Shown piece after piece: positions 1 to 6,885 of a stretch of 17,657 bases of DNA. The stretch is taken from contig CAZYIS010000011.1 in the NCBI GenBank assembly GCA_964647695.1, positions 1 through 17,657 of the forward strand, written 5' to 3'. Numbering within the stretch: position 1 is the stretch's first letter; each line of letters opens with the position of its first letter. The translations under genes and the position numbers were made by a program. The stretch is from VGKP01 sp964647695 (GTDB taxonomy: Archaea; Nanobdellota; Nanobdellia; Pacearchaeales; GW2011-AR1). The notes beneath the pieces were generated by a model. That model was not told the DNA's origin, did not search any database, and saw nothing but the letters and a program-made list of their open reading frames with translations.

Positions 1-1
1 A

Positions 2-1378
2 TTTAGAGCATTAGAAAGTTCAGATTTAGAAAAGTTAGAAAAAATGTTGGCCCTTACTGGGTATCCACAGCAGCGCGACAATTATCAAAGAGATGCTAAA
101 CCGCAGGCCCCATTGTTAGACAGTATTTTTGGTGCAATTTATGGAGATGAACAAAAATATATGGAAAGTTATCCTAAGTATCTATTATTATTAAAAAATT
201 ATGCAGGATTACTGGTAGAATTAGAAAATAATCCTGAACTAAATTATGTTTATCAAGAAATGACTAATGGATGGCCTAGAGAATTAAAATCATTGAATAA
301 ATTTTTAACTTCTTCAGAACATCATATAACCTTAGATGATAAACTCCGAGCAGAATCTTTGAGTTGGAATCCAGGTAAACCTCTTGAAAAAATAATACCC
401 ATTGAACTAACCAAATTTATTGGCAATAGGGACATTAATCGAGAAGGGGATTTAGCAACCAAAGCCAGCGCAGGTTTAGCTTATATGATGTATACTCTTT
501 ATACTAGCTTTAAAGAAAATTTAGGAGAAAACGTAAATCAATTAGCCCTATTAGAAGCAAATTTAGGCTATGTGAAAATGATGAAAAAATCAAAAAACCT
601 TAATTGGTGTTATCCCGAAATTGTGGATTCATCCAAACCATTTATAGAATTAGAAGGATATGTTCATCCAAGCTATGCTCCAGAAGGAATTATTACTCCT
701 CAATTGAATCTGGGCAAAAATAATTTATCCTATATAATTACCGGAGCAAATGACGCAGGTAAAACTCAATCCATGAGGGGAATTGCTCAAATTGTGGCAT
801 TAGCCCATGCAGGTTTTCCCATCCCGGCAAAAAAAGTTAGAATGTCCAATTTTGGAACCATATTGACAAATTTTGCAAGAAAAGATGATGGAGCTAAAGG
901 AATGTACAAAAGAGGTTTAGAAAGATGGATGGAAGTATTTCCCAATGCCGGAACCAGATCTTTAATTTTAGCAGATGAACCTAGTGACGCAACTTTCTTA
1001 GAAACTGGAGTAGCCCATAGTATCATGGCCCTAAATTGCCTATCCGAAAAAGGAGCTCTTTCAATGATGACCACCCACCATCATGAAGTTGCAAGAGCCG
1101 TTGAATCCAAAAAAATTCAATCCGGGGCAAACCTACACGCCAATGCAAAGAAATTACCTAATGGAAAAATAGAATATGGGCGACATTTAGAAGAAGGTGC
1201 AGATTATATTAGCTATGGAGAAGAAGTTGCAAAAGCAGTAGGATTCACCAAAGCAAATTTGGCTAGAATGGCAAAGAATAAACCTCCAGTCAGAGATATA
1301 AACGAAACAAATGATTTAAATCTTGAATTTGCAAGACATGAATCTGAAGGCGACGGAGAAGAAGACGTACCATTCTAA
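2..1378 (+). CDS. MutS-family DNA mismatch repair-like ATPase, 5' truncated
   Basis: The reading frame is open back to base 2, so the first visible Met (position 44) is probably internal and the gene begins outside the window. Numbering from that Met, a helical lever/core-like region leads into an ABC-type ATPase domain. The P-loop is GANDAGKT (residues 234-241; MutS usually has GPNMGGKS), the Walker B is LILADEP (D311, E312), and a histidine-rich TTHHHE at about 345-350 matches the MutS ATHYHE switch. Near the end, SYGEEVAKAVGF resembles the MutS SYGIxVAxLAG segment. In MutS proteins this domain dimerises and uses ATP to signal mismatch or branched-DNA binding. The segment between Walker A and B lacks the usual STFMxEM signature, and DEPSDAT replaces DELGRGT, so this is a divergent MutS-like paralogue rather than a clear canonical MutS. 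The N-terminal mismatch-reading domains, if any, cannot be seen. Confidence 0.85.
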   Translation, partial: FRALESSDLEKLEKMLALTGYPQQRDNYQRDAKPQAPLLDSIFGAIYGDEQKYMESYPKYLLLLKNYAGLLVELENNPELNYVYQEMTNGWPRELKSLNKFLTSSEHHITLDDKLRAESLSWNPGKPLEKIIPIELTKFIGNRDINREGDLATKASAGLAYMMYTLYTSFKENLGENVNQLALLEANLGYVKMMKKSKNLNWCYPEIVDSSKPFIELEGYVHPSYAPEGIITPQLNLGKNNLSYIITGANDAGKTQSMRGIAQIVALAHAGFPIPAKKVRMSNFGTILTNFARKDDGAKGMYKRGLERWMEVFPNAGTRSLILADEPSDATFLETGVAHSIMALNCLSEKGALSMMTTHHHEVARAVESKKIQSGANLHANAKKLPNGKIEYGRHLEEGADYISYGEEVAKAVGFTKANLARMAKNKPPVRDINETNDLNLEFARHESEGDGEEDVPF

Positions 1379-1428
1379 TATATATTCTTAAGTTAAACAT
1401 AAATTATAATTGACCTGTGCGTTCAACC

Positions 1429-1452
1429 TTTTTCTGAAAAATATTCTTTTTT
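1429..1452 (+). terminator. Oligo-T tracts, possible archaeal terminator
   Basis: Two T-runs (1429-1433 and 1447-1452) follow the mutS-like stop codon at 1378. Archaeal RNA polymerase commonly terminates at oligo-T without needing a hairpin, and none is obvious here. The rest of the 180-nt gap holds the control region of the next operon. Confidence 0.35.
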
Positions 1453-1494
1453 CCTGAGATAATAGTGTTTAGGCCTACTATGTATGCAGTATAT

Positions 1495-1519
1495 ATTCAA
1501 TATTCGAAGTATATTGAAT
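1495..1519. promoter_or_regulatory. 9-bp perfect inverted repeat upstream of the aminotransferase operon
   Basis: The half-sites ATTCAATAT and ATATTGAAT are perfect reverse complements separated by 7 nt. The repeat lies just upstream of the TATA-like box at 1530-1537, at -64 to -40 from the chosen ATG (1559). That is a position where archaeal regulators often act. The binding factor is unknown. Confidence 0.5.
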
Positions 1520-1529
1520 TGTGATAAGA

Positions 1530-1537
1530 GATATAAC
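1530..1537 (+). promoter_or_regulatory. TATA-like box of the aminotransferase operon
   Basis: GATATAAC is centred about 25 nt before the ATG at 1559. This predicts a leaderless transcript and supports 1559 over the upstream in-frame ATG at 1484. Confidence 0.5.
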
Positions 1538-1558
1538 CAATTTTTATTCTATTATATT

Positions 1559-2833
1559 ATGAAATTAAAAATGCTAAATCTAACAAAAACTAAATCTACT
1601 CCCCATTCAAGTTTAAGTGAAGGAAGCACCATAAGTTCTGATGCCCTTGAAATTGAACGTGCCGAAGGAATCTATTTATGGGATTCAAAGGGTAAAAAAT
1701 ATATGGATCTTTTCTCCCAAACCTGGTCCATGCCTCTGGGTCATAACAATGGTAAAATAATTAGTGCTGTGAAAAAACAACTAACCAAAATAACCCATCT
1801 GAGAACTGCCTACTCCACACCTGAAAAAATAGAACTTGCCAAGAAAATTATCGAACTGGCCCCTAAAAAACTCAGCAAGGTAAATTTCGTACTCCACGGA
1901 AGTCTTGCCATAGAAGGAGCCATGAAACTAGCCATTAATTATTATGAAAATAGAGATAAAATATTATACCTAGAAGATGGATTCCATGGTAGAAGTTTTG
2001 CCACCATGGGCATAAGTTGGAAACTCCCCGAAAGCAAATTTAAAAACTATTTCACCAATGGCATTGAAGTCAAAAAGGATTTGAAGGACATAGAAGAAAA
2101 AATGATCAAAGAAAGACCTGCAGCCATAATCCTTGAACTAGTACAGGGAAATTCTGGTTGTCATATACTAAAAAAAGATTTTGTTCAGGGCATAAGAAGA
2201 CTATGTGATCTACATAATGTTACCATGATCGTGGATGAAGTCCAAACCGGATTTGGTTGCATGGGAGTAAACTTCCTATGTAGTGAATATAAAGTAGCTC
2301 CAGACATATTGGTATTTGGCAAAGCTCTAGGCGGAGGTTTTCCACTTGCAGGAACTCTCTATCAAGAGAGATATTCATTCCAACCCGGAGACCATTCCTT
2401 CACCTTTGCCCACAATCCCGTAAGCCTAGCTGCCGGACTGGCCTATCTAAAGGAATTGGAACCTCAACTTAAAAATGTCCATAGATTAAACCCGGTAATA
2501 AATTATTTTCTTAAACTAATGCAACATAAATATCCTAATCTAAAGAATGCAAGATGTATCGGACTTAAAGGCGCTCTAGATGTGGTGGATGATAACGGAA
2601 TGCCAGATCCTAAAAATGCGGATCTCATAGTTTCCAAACTATTGGACCAAGGAATAATCATATCCAATTCCAGATATAGACATCTAGGAAATACTCTAAT
2701 GCTACAACCTCCATTGATAACCACAGTTATTCAACTATTTATTGCATTTAAAGCCATTAATTCAGTTCTAGAAGAAATCTATCCTACAAAAAAGGTAATT
2801 AAATTTAGTCTAAGCAATCTGAGGAACAAATAA
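1559..2833 (+). CDS. Class III (PLP-dependent) aminotransferase
   Basis: A fold-type I aminotransferase of the acetylornithine/GABA/glutamate-semialdehyde group, 424 aa from ATG 1559. An in-frame ATG at 1484 would add 25 residues encoded by the inverted repeat and TATA region, so it is disfavoured; ATG 1571 is another option. Visible family features are YLWDSKGKKYMDLFSQ near the N-terminus, GFHGRS, the PLP-nitrogen Asp in IVDEVQTGFG (D226), the Schiff-base Lys in VFGKALGGG (K255), and the TFAHNPVS segment. The phosphate-binding loop reads HGSLAIEGA instead of the usual SGSEANEAA, which suggests an unusual substrate or subgroup. It is the first gene of an operon with an IMPase-family phosphatase (ATG immediately after this stop) and a Zn polyol dehydrogenase. 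Transamination of a keto-sugar or keto-cyclitol is therefore a reasonable inference, but the amino acceptor cannot be read from sequence. Confidence 0.85.
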   Translation: MKLKMLNLTKTKSTPHSSLSEGSTISSDALEIERAEGIYLWDSKGKKYMDLFSQTWSMPLGHNNGKIISAVKKQLTKITHLRTAYSTPEKIELAKKIIELAPKKLSKVNFVLHGSLAIEGAMKLAINYYENRDKILYLEDGFHGRSFATMGISWKLPESKFKNYFTNGIEVKKDLKDIEEKMIKERPAAIILELVQGNSGCHILKKDFVQGIRRLCDLHNVTMIVDEVQTGFGCMGVNFLCSEYKVAPDILVFGKALGGGFPLAGTLYQERYSFQPGDHSFTFAHNPVSLAAGLAYLKELEPQLKNVHRLNPVINYFLKLMQHKYPNLKNARCIGLKGALDVVDDNGMPDPKNADLIVSKLLDQGIIISNSRYRHLGNTLMLQPPLITTVIQLFIAFKAINSVLEEIYPTKKVIKFSLSNLRNK

Positions 2834-3763
2834 ATGAAAACTAATTTTTCCATGGAGAAAGAATTGATAAAACTTGCCCTTAGCATTAGAAAGGCAGTTC
2901 TCCCTTTACTAAATAATAACCAGAGAAAGATAATTAGAAGACATGATGGAGGAGATCCCCATTTCACACTGGATGAAGTGGCTGAAAAAACCGTTGAAAA
3001 AGTTCTAAAGAGTTGGAATATACCTCTAGCCTATTTTTCCGAAGATAGAAACCTAGTATTATTGAACAAAGATCCAAAGCACATCCTAATAATTGATCCC
3101 ATTGATGGAACTCGCCCAGCCCTGGCTAACTTTGAAAGCTGCTGCGTTTCCATTGTGGTTGCACCCTATTCAAAGCACCCTACCTTTGCAGACATAACCC
3201 ATGCACTGGTATTGGAATTAAAAAGCGGAGCCTATTTCTATGCCGATTCAAATGCTAAAATTAAAACTTCCCCAACAAAATTAATTCCAGTAAAGAAAGA
3301 AGTAACCGTTGAAAATATGTTCTGGAGTACCGAACTTACTGCTCATCCAATAAAACAAATCGCAAGAGTTTGTGGCCCGCTAATAGATAACTCGGTAGTC
3401 CTAGGTGCGGTTTTTGTATTCACCAGTTCTTCCTATTCATTGACAAGAATACTAACTGGTCAACTCGATGCTCACGTTGATGTGGGCCATAGAATTCTAA
3501 AGGATAACCCTCAGCTAACGGAAGAATTCAGAAAAGTAGGAAGAGGAAAGATAGTTACTCTTTTCCCCTATGACATATCTGCTGCTGCATTTATTCTCAT
3601 CAAATCCGGAGGGATAGTAACCGATGCCTATGGAAATTCATTGGCCGGATTAGGATTACTAACCGATAAAAGTTTAGCCGAACAATGTTCCCTTATTGCC
3701 GCATCCAATAAAAAACTACATGAAAATATTATGAGCCAATTAAATTTTGGAGCAGCCCACTAA
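2834..3763 (+). CDS. Inositol monophosphatase-family phosphatase
   Basis: A 309-aa Mg2+-dependent sugar/inositol phosphatase of the IMPase/FBPase/CysQ superfamily. The metal site is visible: E70 in YFSEDR, D88 and D91 in IDPIDGT (residues 87-93), and D247 in the late YDISAAAFILIKSGG motif, followed by GIVTDAYG. After DGT the protein has RPALANFESCCVSI rather than the TNFVHG typical of inositol monophosphatase proper, so it belongs to another subgroup. The ATG follows the aminotransferase stop with no gap, indicating co-transcription and probable translational coupling. Known substrates in the superfamily are inositol phosphates, fructose-1,6-bisphosphate and 3'-phosphoadenosine 5'-phosphate. 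The operon favours a cyclitol or sugar phosphate. A CysQ-type role linked to the sulfate-activation genes 10 kb away is possible but less likely. Confidence 0.85.
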   Translation: MKTNFSMEKELIKLALSIRKAVLPLLNNNQRKIIRRHDGGDPHFTLDEVAEKTVEKVLKSWNIPLAYFSEDRNLVLLNKDPKHILIIDPIDGTRPALANFESCCVSIVVAPYSKHPTFADITHALVLELKSGAYFYADSNAKIKTSPTKLIPVKKEVTVENMFWSTELTAHPIKQIARVCGPLIDNSVVLGAVFVFTSSSYSLTRILTGQLDAHVDVGHRILKDNPQLTEEFRKVGRGKIVTLFPYDISAAAFILIKSGGIVTDAYGNSLAGLGLLTDKSLAEQCSLIAASNKKLHENIMSQLNFGAAH

Positions 3764-3764
3764 C

Positions 3765-4778
3765 ATGAGAGCACTGATATTTGATGATCATTTGAAATTG
3801 ATGGATGTTCCTAAACCAAAAATTGTTAATGATTATGATGCTCTTATTAGAATAAAATATACTGGGATCTGTGGAACCGATATTCACATACTAAGAAATG
3901 AATATCCTGCTAAAAAAGGCATAATTCTGGGCCATGAATCTTCCGGAACTGTAGAAGAAGTAGGTTCCAAAGTTAGAAATATAAAACCGGGAGATAATGT
4001 AATTTTAGATCCCACCTATCACTGCAATGATTGTTTCCATTGCCGTAATAATAGACCTAACTATTGCGATGAAAAAAGCCATACCGAAACCGGAGTTTCC
4101 CACAATGGAACCTTTGCCGAGTATCATGTGGCCAATGCCTCTTTCCTACATCTTCTTCCAAAAGGATTGCCTTTTGAAACTGCCACATTAGCTGAACCTC
4201 TGGGTTGTGTACTAAATGCCATTCGTCAAACTACTTTGAAACCAGAATCCAGAGTATTAATCTCTGGAGCAGGCCCCATAGGTCTTCTCTTTGGTCTCGC
4301 CACATCCTACATGGGTTGTGAAGTAACCATTGGAGATATATCAGACTATAGAGTAAAACATGCAAAATCTTTAGACTTGGATGTACAAGATTATTCCAAA
4401 TCCGACATACTAGAGCTAAATTCAAAAAGACGTTTTGATCTTACCATAGACAGCAGTGGCAAATCTTTGGAAAATCTTTTAAGACTAACCGACAAGGGTG
4501 GAGAAGTACTAACCGTAGGATTAGACTATAGTGCTGAAATTAAAATCAAACCCTCCTATTTGACAGACAATGGAATAAAAATAATAGGATCCATAGATAC
4601 CAACTCAACCTTTGAACCTGCCATAAAAATGCTCACTGGCCACAAAAGATTTGACCAAATAATTACCCATAGATTCCCCATAGAAGGCTATGAAAAAGCA
4701 TTTAATGTTCTAGGTCTGGATCTTCTAACCTCTGAAAGAACAAACATTAAAGGTGGCAAGGTATTAATAAAACCCTAA
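3765..4778 (+). CDS. Zinc-dependent medium-chain dehydrogenase, polyol/threonine dehydrogenase type
   Basis: A 337-aa MDR-family dehydrogenase. ATG 3765 is chosen because MRALIFDD is the typical family N-terminus and it lies 1 nt after the phosphatase stop; a TTG at 3747 would overlap that gene. Catalytic zinc ligands are C36 (GICGTD), H57-E58 (GHESSG) and E144 (AEPLG). The structural zinc cysteines C87, C90, C93 and C101 are all present. The Rossmann motif is GAGPIG (168-173), and D191 at the end of the second beta strand predicts NAD+ over NADP+. Relatives oxidise sorbitol, threonine, arabinitol or inositol-type alcohols. As the last gene of the three-gene operon it would supply the ketone for the aminotransferase, if the pathway runs in the biosynthetic direction. 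The exact substrate is not determinable. Confidence 0.9.
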   Translation: MRALIFDDHLKLMDVPKPKIVNDYDALIRIKYTGICGTDIHILRNEYPAKKGIILGHESSGTVEEVGSKVRNIKPGDNVILDPTYHCNDCFHCRNNRPNYCDEKSHTETGVSHNGTFAEYHVANASFLHLLPKGLPFETATLAEPLGCVLNAIRQTTLKPESRVLISGAGPIGLLFGLATSYMGCEVTIGDISDYRVKHAKSLDLDVQDYSKSDILELNSKRRFDLTIDSSGKSLENLLRLTDKGGEVLTVGLDYSAEIKIKPSYLTDNGIKIIGSIDTNSTFEPAIKMLTGHKRFDQIITHRFPIEGYEKAFNVLGLDLLTSERTNIKGGKVLIKP

Positions 4779-4790
4779 TTATACCAGAGA

Positions 4791-4798
4791 TTTATAAA
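4791..4798 (+). promoter_or_regulatory. TATA box for the 4862 gene
   Basis: TTTATAAA is centred 26-27 nt before the first base of the 31-nt repeat (4821). Transcription is therefore predicted to start at the repeat, giving a leader of about 41 nt. Confidence 0.55.
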
Positions 4799-4820
4799 GT
4801 ACCAATTATTTGCATTTTTG

Positions 4821-4851
4821 AGGGTGATTAGCACCTCAGACTATTTCTGAG
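4821..4851 (+). repeat. Structured 5' leader element, copy 1 (exact duplicate of 17178-17208)
   Basis: This 31-nt stretch recurs without a single difference at 17178-17208. It contains two adjacent hairpins. In the first, GGGTG (4822-4826) pairs with CACCT (4832-4836) across an ATTAG loop. In the second, CTCAGA (4835-4840) pairs with TCTGAG (4846-4851) across a CTATT loop. The stems share one or two bases, so they would stack or compete. GGTGAT (4823-4828) matches the archaeal Shine-Dalgarno core but lies 33 nt before the ATG and is paired in stem 1. The spacer to the ATG is 10 nt and contains AAATTAA, as in copy 2. A 5'-UTR RNA regulator or a DNA operator at the transcription start are both possible. 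Confidence 0.7.
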
Positions 4852-4861
4852 ACAAATTAAG

Positions 4862-5644
4862 ATGAAAAGAATAACAATAAGTGAAGGGAACGGAGTAGAC
4901 TTTATAGGTATAGAACAAAAAGATATAGATTTTCTTCTAGAGAAGTTAAATCCGCCAACGTATGGACTTTCTGCTTATGAAGGAAAATCAAGACTTGACC
5001 ATTACGTGGAAGGCGGAAGTGCTCCACTTGCACATCCCCATATACCCTATGGAATACTTGATGGCACAATGTCAGTAAAAGAAGTTAATACATGGCGTGC
5101 AGGAGAGACAATAAAGAATCATTTGTATTGGGGCAGACAAATCTACTCAACACCTGAAGCAAGAAAACTATTATGGAAAGAAATAGCAAATCTTACGGGA
5201 AAAGAAGCTTACAATGATTTAGGGTTTAGTTTCAAAGAAATAGATGCATTATTTAAAAAATCTGGAAATCATATGGGAAATCCAGAGTTTAATGATAACC
5301 CTAATTTATCCGATAATGAAACAAAAGCAGTAAGAGAATATATGCGATTGGTAAATAAGTATATAACCTTTCAATTAGAATTTACTCCGTTTAATCCAGA
5401 TAAGATGTTTTCACCCACACTGAGAATAAACGGAATTACATTGGGAAGTTCTCTTGAAAACAAGATAACTAATCCTGAAATTCTAAAAGGGATAGGTTTT
5501 AAGTTTCCTATGGTAGACAAATCATCCGTATGGAACGCTGAAATTTTGAGAGAAGCTGGTCTGAGTCAAGATTTAGGAGCAATTATTACTGAAACTGGGT
5601 ATATATTCACAACAAAAGAAAGAATTATTCAAGATTTTACATAA
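4862..5644 (+). CDS. Hypothetical protein with structured 5' leader
   Basis: A 260-aa protein I do not recognise. It is soluble-looking, with no signal peptide or membrane segment. Notable stretches are a His/Pro-rich HPHIPYGILDG around residues 60-70, a Trp/Tyr-containing HLYWGRQIY around 86-95, and a polar NPEFNDNPNLSDNE stretch near 140-153. There are no obvious metal-cluster cysteines or nucleotide-binding loops. The ATG lies 10 nt downstream of the 31-nt two-hairpin leader and about 67 nt after a TATA box, so unlike most first genes here it is not leaderless. All 12 or so alanine codons are GCA or GCT with no GCC, whereas GCC is frequent in the dehydrogenase upstream. This suggests a different history, possibly transfer. 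It ends convergently with the three-gene minus-strand operon. Confidence 0.75.
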   Translation: MKRITISEGNGVDFIGIEQKDIDFLLEKLNPPTYGLSAYEGKSRLDHYVEGGSAPLAHPHIPYGILDGTMSVKEVNTWRAGETIKNHLYWGRQIYSTPEARKLLWKEIANLTGKEAYNDLGFSFKEIDALFKKSGNHMGNPEFNDNPNLSDNETKAVREYMRLVNKYITFQLEFTPFNPDKMFSPTLRINGITLGSSLENKITNPEILKGIGFKFPMVDKSSVWNAEILREAGLSQDLGAIITETGYIFTTKERIIQDFT

Positions 5645-5660
5645 GTGCATCATAAATAGG

Positions 5661-5682
5661 GCGTTTTAATCTTTTAAAATGC
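5661..5682. terminator. Hairpin between convergent genes, possible bidirectional terminator
   Basis: GCGTTTTAA (5661-5669) and TTAAAATGC (5674-5682) form a 9-bp stem with one G-T wobble and a TCTT loop. It sits between the ends of two convergent genes and overlaps the minus-strand stop codon. Being rich in T on both strands, it could end transcription in either direction. Confidence 0.45.
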
Positions 5683-6651
5683 ATATAAATCTTCTTTTAT
5701 AGGATTTCTTAAATTTCCCTTGCCTTGTTTTATTAATTTTCTGAGAATTTTTATTCTACGTCTAAGAGGAGAAACACATTCCTTTCCAGGCTTATCATCA
5801 CCATGTAGATCTCTACCCCCATCTTGCATTTCGTATATGCTTATAGCATGCTCAAATTGATTTATCGCTTCTTTCAGATTCCCTGCTTTCTCATAATAAA
5901 ATCCTGCATCTCTATAAGCTTCATCATAATAACCGGTAGGGCTCTTCCCAGCCAAGTTCCAGAATTTTACAGCTCTCTTTTCATCTTTAATTTTATCAAA
6001 CAACGTAGCTGCCCCAACCCACCCATAGGGTCCCTCTTTTTCAAAATACATTTCTGCTTTTTCATAATTCTTAGCTAGAAACCATAGGTTTGCTGCTTTT
6101 TCACATTCCGATCTATTGGAAGGACTAATGGTATTAGTTTCACTAATCTTTAATTTTTCAGAATTCTTAATTTCAAAACGTTCGGCTTCTTGATAATATA
6201 ATCTATGTAATACTTCCTTATTTTTTATAGCCGATTTTGCTTTGGTTAGTTTTTCCTTATATTCATTTTCCAAAGCATACAATTTGTTTACTTTTGGTGA
6301 ATTATACTGGAAAGTCCCATATTGCTCATTTACCCAGAACTCATGAAGATTTAATGCTAAACTAGGATAAACATCTAGAGCTAGAAAAAAATTAATTTCA
6401 TCACGAGTATCTTCTTTTATAATATCTCTAGCCAATATCTTTTCCAATCTATCGGCTTGATATAATGGTCCTCCAATTTTAAGAACGCCTCCAGAATAAT
6501 TATTTAGATATCCAAATCCGGAAACACGAATAAAAGGATAGCCATATTCATTGCCTCTAGGCTCAGGAATATTTAATCTTTTTGCAGCATATTTAATAGC
6601 ATATAATTCACTTTTATCTGAAAGTTTGGATCTAATTGCTTCTTGTTTCAT
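5674..6651 (-). CDS. Hypothetical protein with C-terminal TPR-like repeats
   Basis: A 325-aa protein. The N-terminal ~130 residues are not recognised; they include a Gly/Tyr-rich stretch GFGYLNNYSGGVLKIGG at about 45-61. From about residue 185 onward there are paired helices of tetratricopeptide character: AANLWFLAKNYEKAEMYFEK, then AATLFDKIKDEKRAVKFWNLAG, then DAGFYYEKAGNLKEAINQFEHA. These have the A-x(n)-Y/F-A spacing typical of TPR or SNAP-like helical repeats, which usually bind other proteins. A basic tail (RRRIKILRKLIKQGKG) follows. The start codon overlaps the stop of the 78-aa gene upstream by ATGA, so the two are translationally coupled. No enzymatic motif was seen. Function is unknown; an adaptor role is only a guess from the repeats. 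Confidence 0.75.
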   Translation of the reverse strand: MKQEAIRSKLSDKSELYAIKYAAKRLNIPEPRGNEYGYPFIRVSGFGYLNNYSGGVLKIGGPLYQADRLEKILARDIIKEDTRDEINFFLALDVYPSLALNLHEFWVNEQYGTFQYNSPKVNKLYALENEYKEKLTKAKSAIKNKEVLHRLYYQEAERFEIKNSEKLKISETNTISPSNRSECEKAANLWFLAKNYEKAEMYFEKEGPYGWVGAATLFDKIKDEKRAVKFWNLAGKSPTGYYDEAYRDAGFYYEKAGNLKEAINQFEHAISIYEMQDGGRDLHGDDKPGKECVSPLRRRIKILRKLIKQGKGNLRNPIKEDLYAF

Positions 6652-6884
6652 TTCAGCTTCTCCTCCAGTTCTTGGATTTTATTTCTATCATCTATTTTTA
6701 TTGCTAAACCGAGTGCTTCTTTGAATAACTTTCCATTTTCATAAGCCGAAATAGCATTTTGATAGTTAATTTTAACCAACGGAGCATAATCTTCACCTTT
6801 CTTTTCAATTAATTCAGCAGCTTGTTGATAAAACTCTCCTTGATTCTTCCAATAACGAGTGACTTCTTCTGAAGTTGGATTCAT
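6648..6884 (-). CDS. Small TPR-like helical protein
   Basis: A 78-aa, all-helical, highly charged protein. NYQNAISAYENGKLFKEALGLAIKI reads as one tetratricopeptide-like helical pair preceded by another helix (EFYQQAAELIEKKGEDYAP). It resembles the repeats in the next gene, with which it overlaps by 4 nt (ATGA), so the pair may be a split or duplicated TPR protein. The ATG follows the stop of the 172-aa gene by one base and is preceded by a strong Shine-Dalgarno (AGGGGAGG on the minus strand, 6896-6903), inside the end of the upstream coding region. Function is unknown. Confidence 0.7.
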   Translation of the reverse strand: MNPTSEEVTRYWKNQGEFYQQAAELIEKKGEDYAPLVKINYQNAISAYENGKLFKEALGLAIKIDDRNKIQELEEKLK

Positions 6885-6885
6885 T

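Noticed and set aside
787..1074. Antisense open frames, here and within dnaK, cysN, cysD and other genes
   Set aside because: They lie wholly inside well-supported genes on the other strand and show no recognisable domain or independent promoter.
1484..1558. N-terminal extension of the aminotransferase from ATG 1484
   Set aside because: The extension covers an inverted repeat and a TATA-like box, and its translation does not resemble aminotransferase N-termini.
1379..1558. RNA gene or small ORF in the longest intergenic gap
   Set aside because: Only oligo-T tracts, an inverted repeat and a TATA-like box are seen; there is no tRNA cloverleaf or plausible coding frame.
2834..3763. CysQ (PAP phosphatase) serving the cysDN genes
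   Set aside because: Possible by family, but the gene is embedded in the aminotransferase-dehydrogenase operon 9-10 kb away, so a sugar or cyclitol phosphate is the better guess.
3747..3764. TTG start for the dehydrogenase
   Set aside because: It would overlap the phosphatase gene; ATG 3765 gives the conserved family N-terminus.
4821..4851. C/D box guide RNA (GTGATTA as C box, CTGA as D box)
   Set aside because: The C-box match is imperfect, there is no room for guide and C'/D' parts, and both copies sit right before start codons. A short flanking pairing (TTTG/CAAA in copy 1, TTTA/TAAA in copy 2) exists but lies at or before the predicted transcript start.
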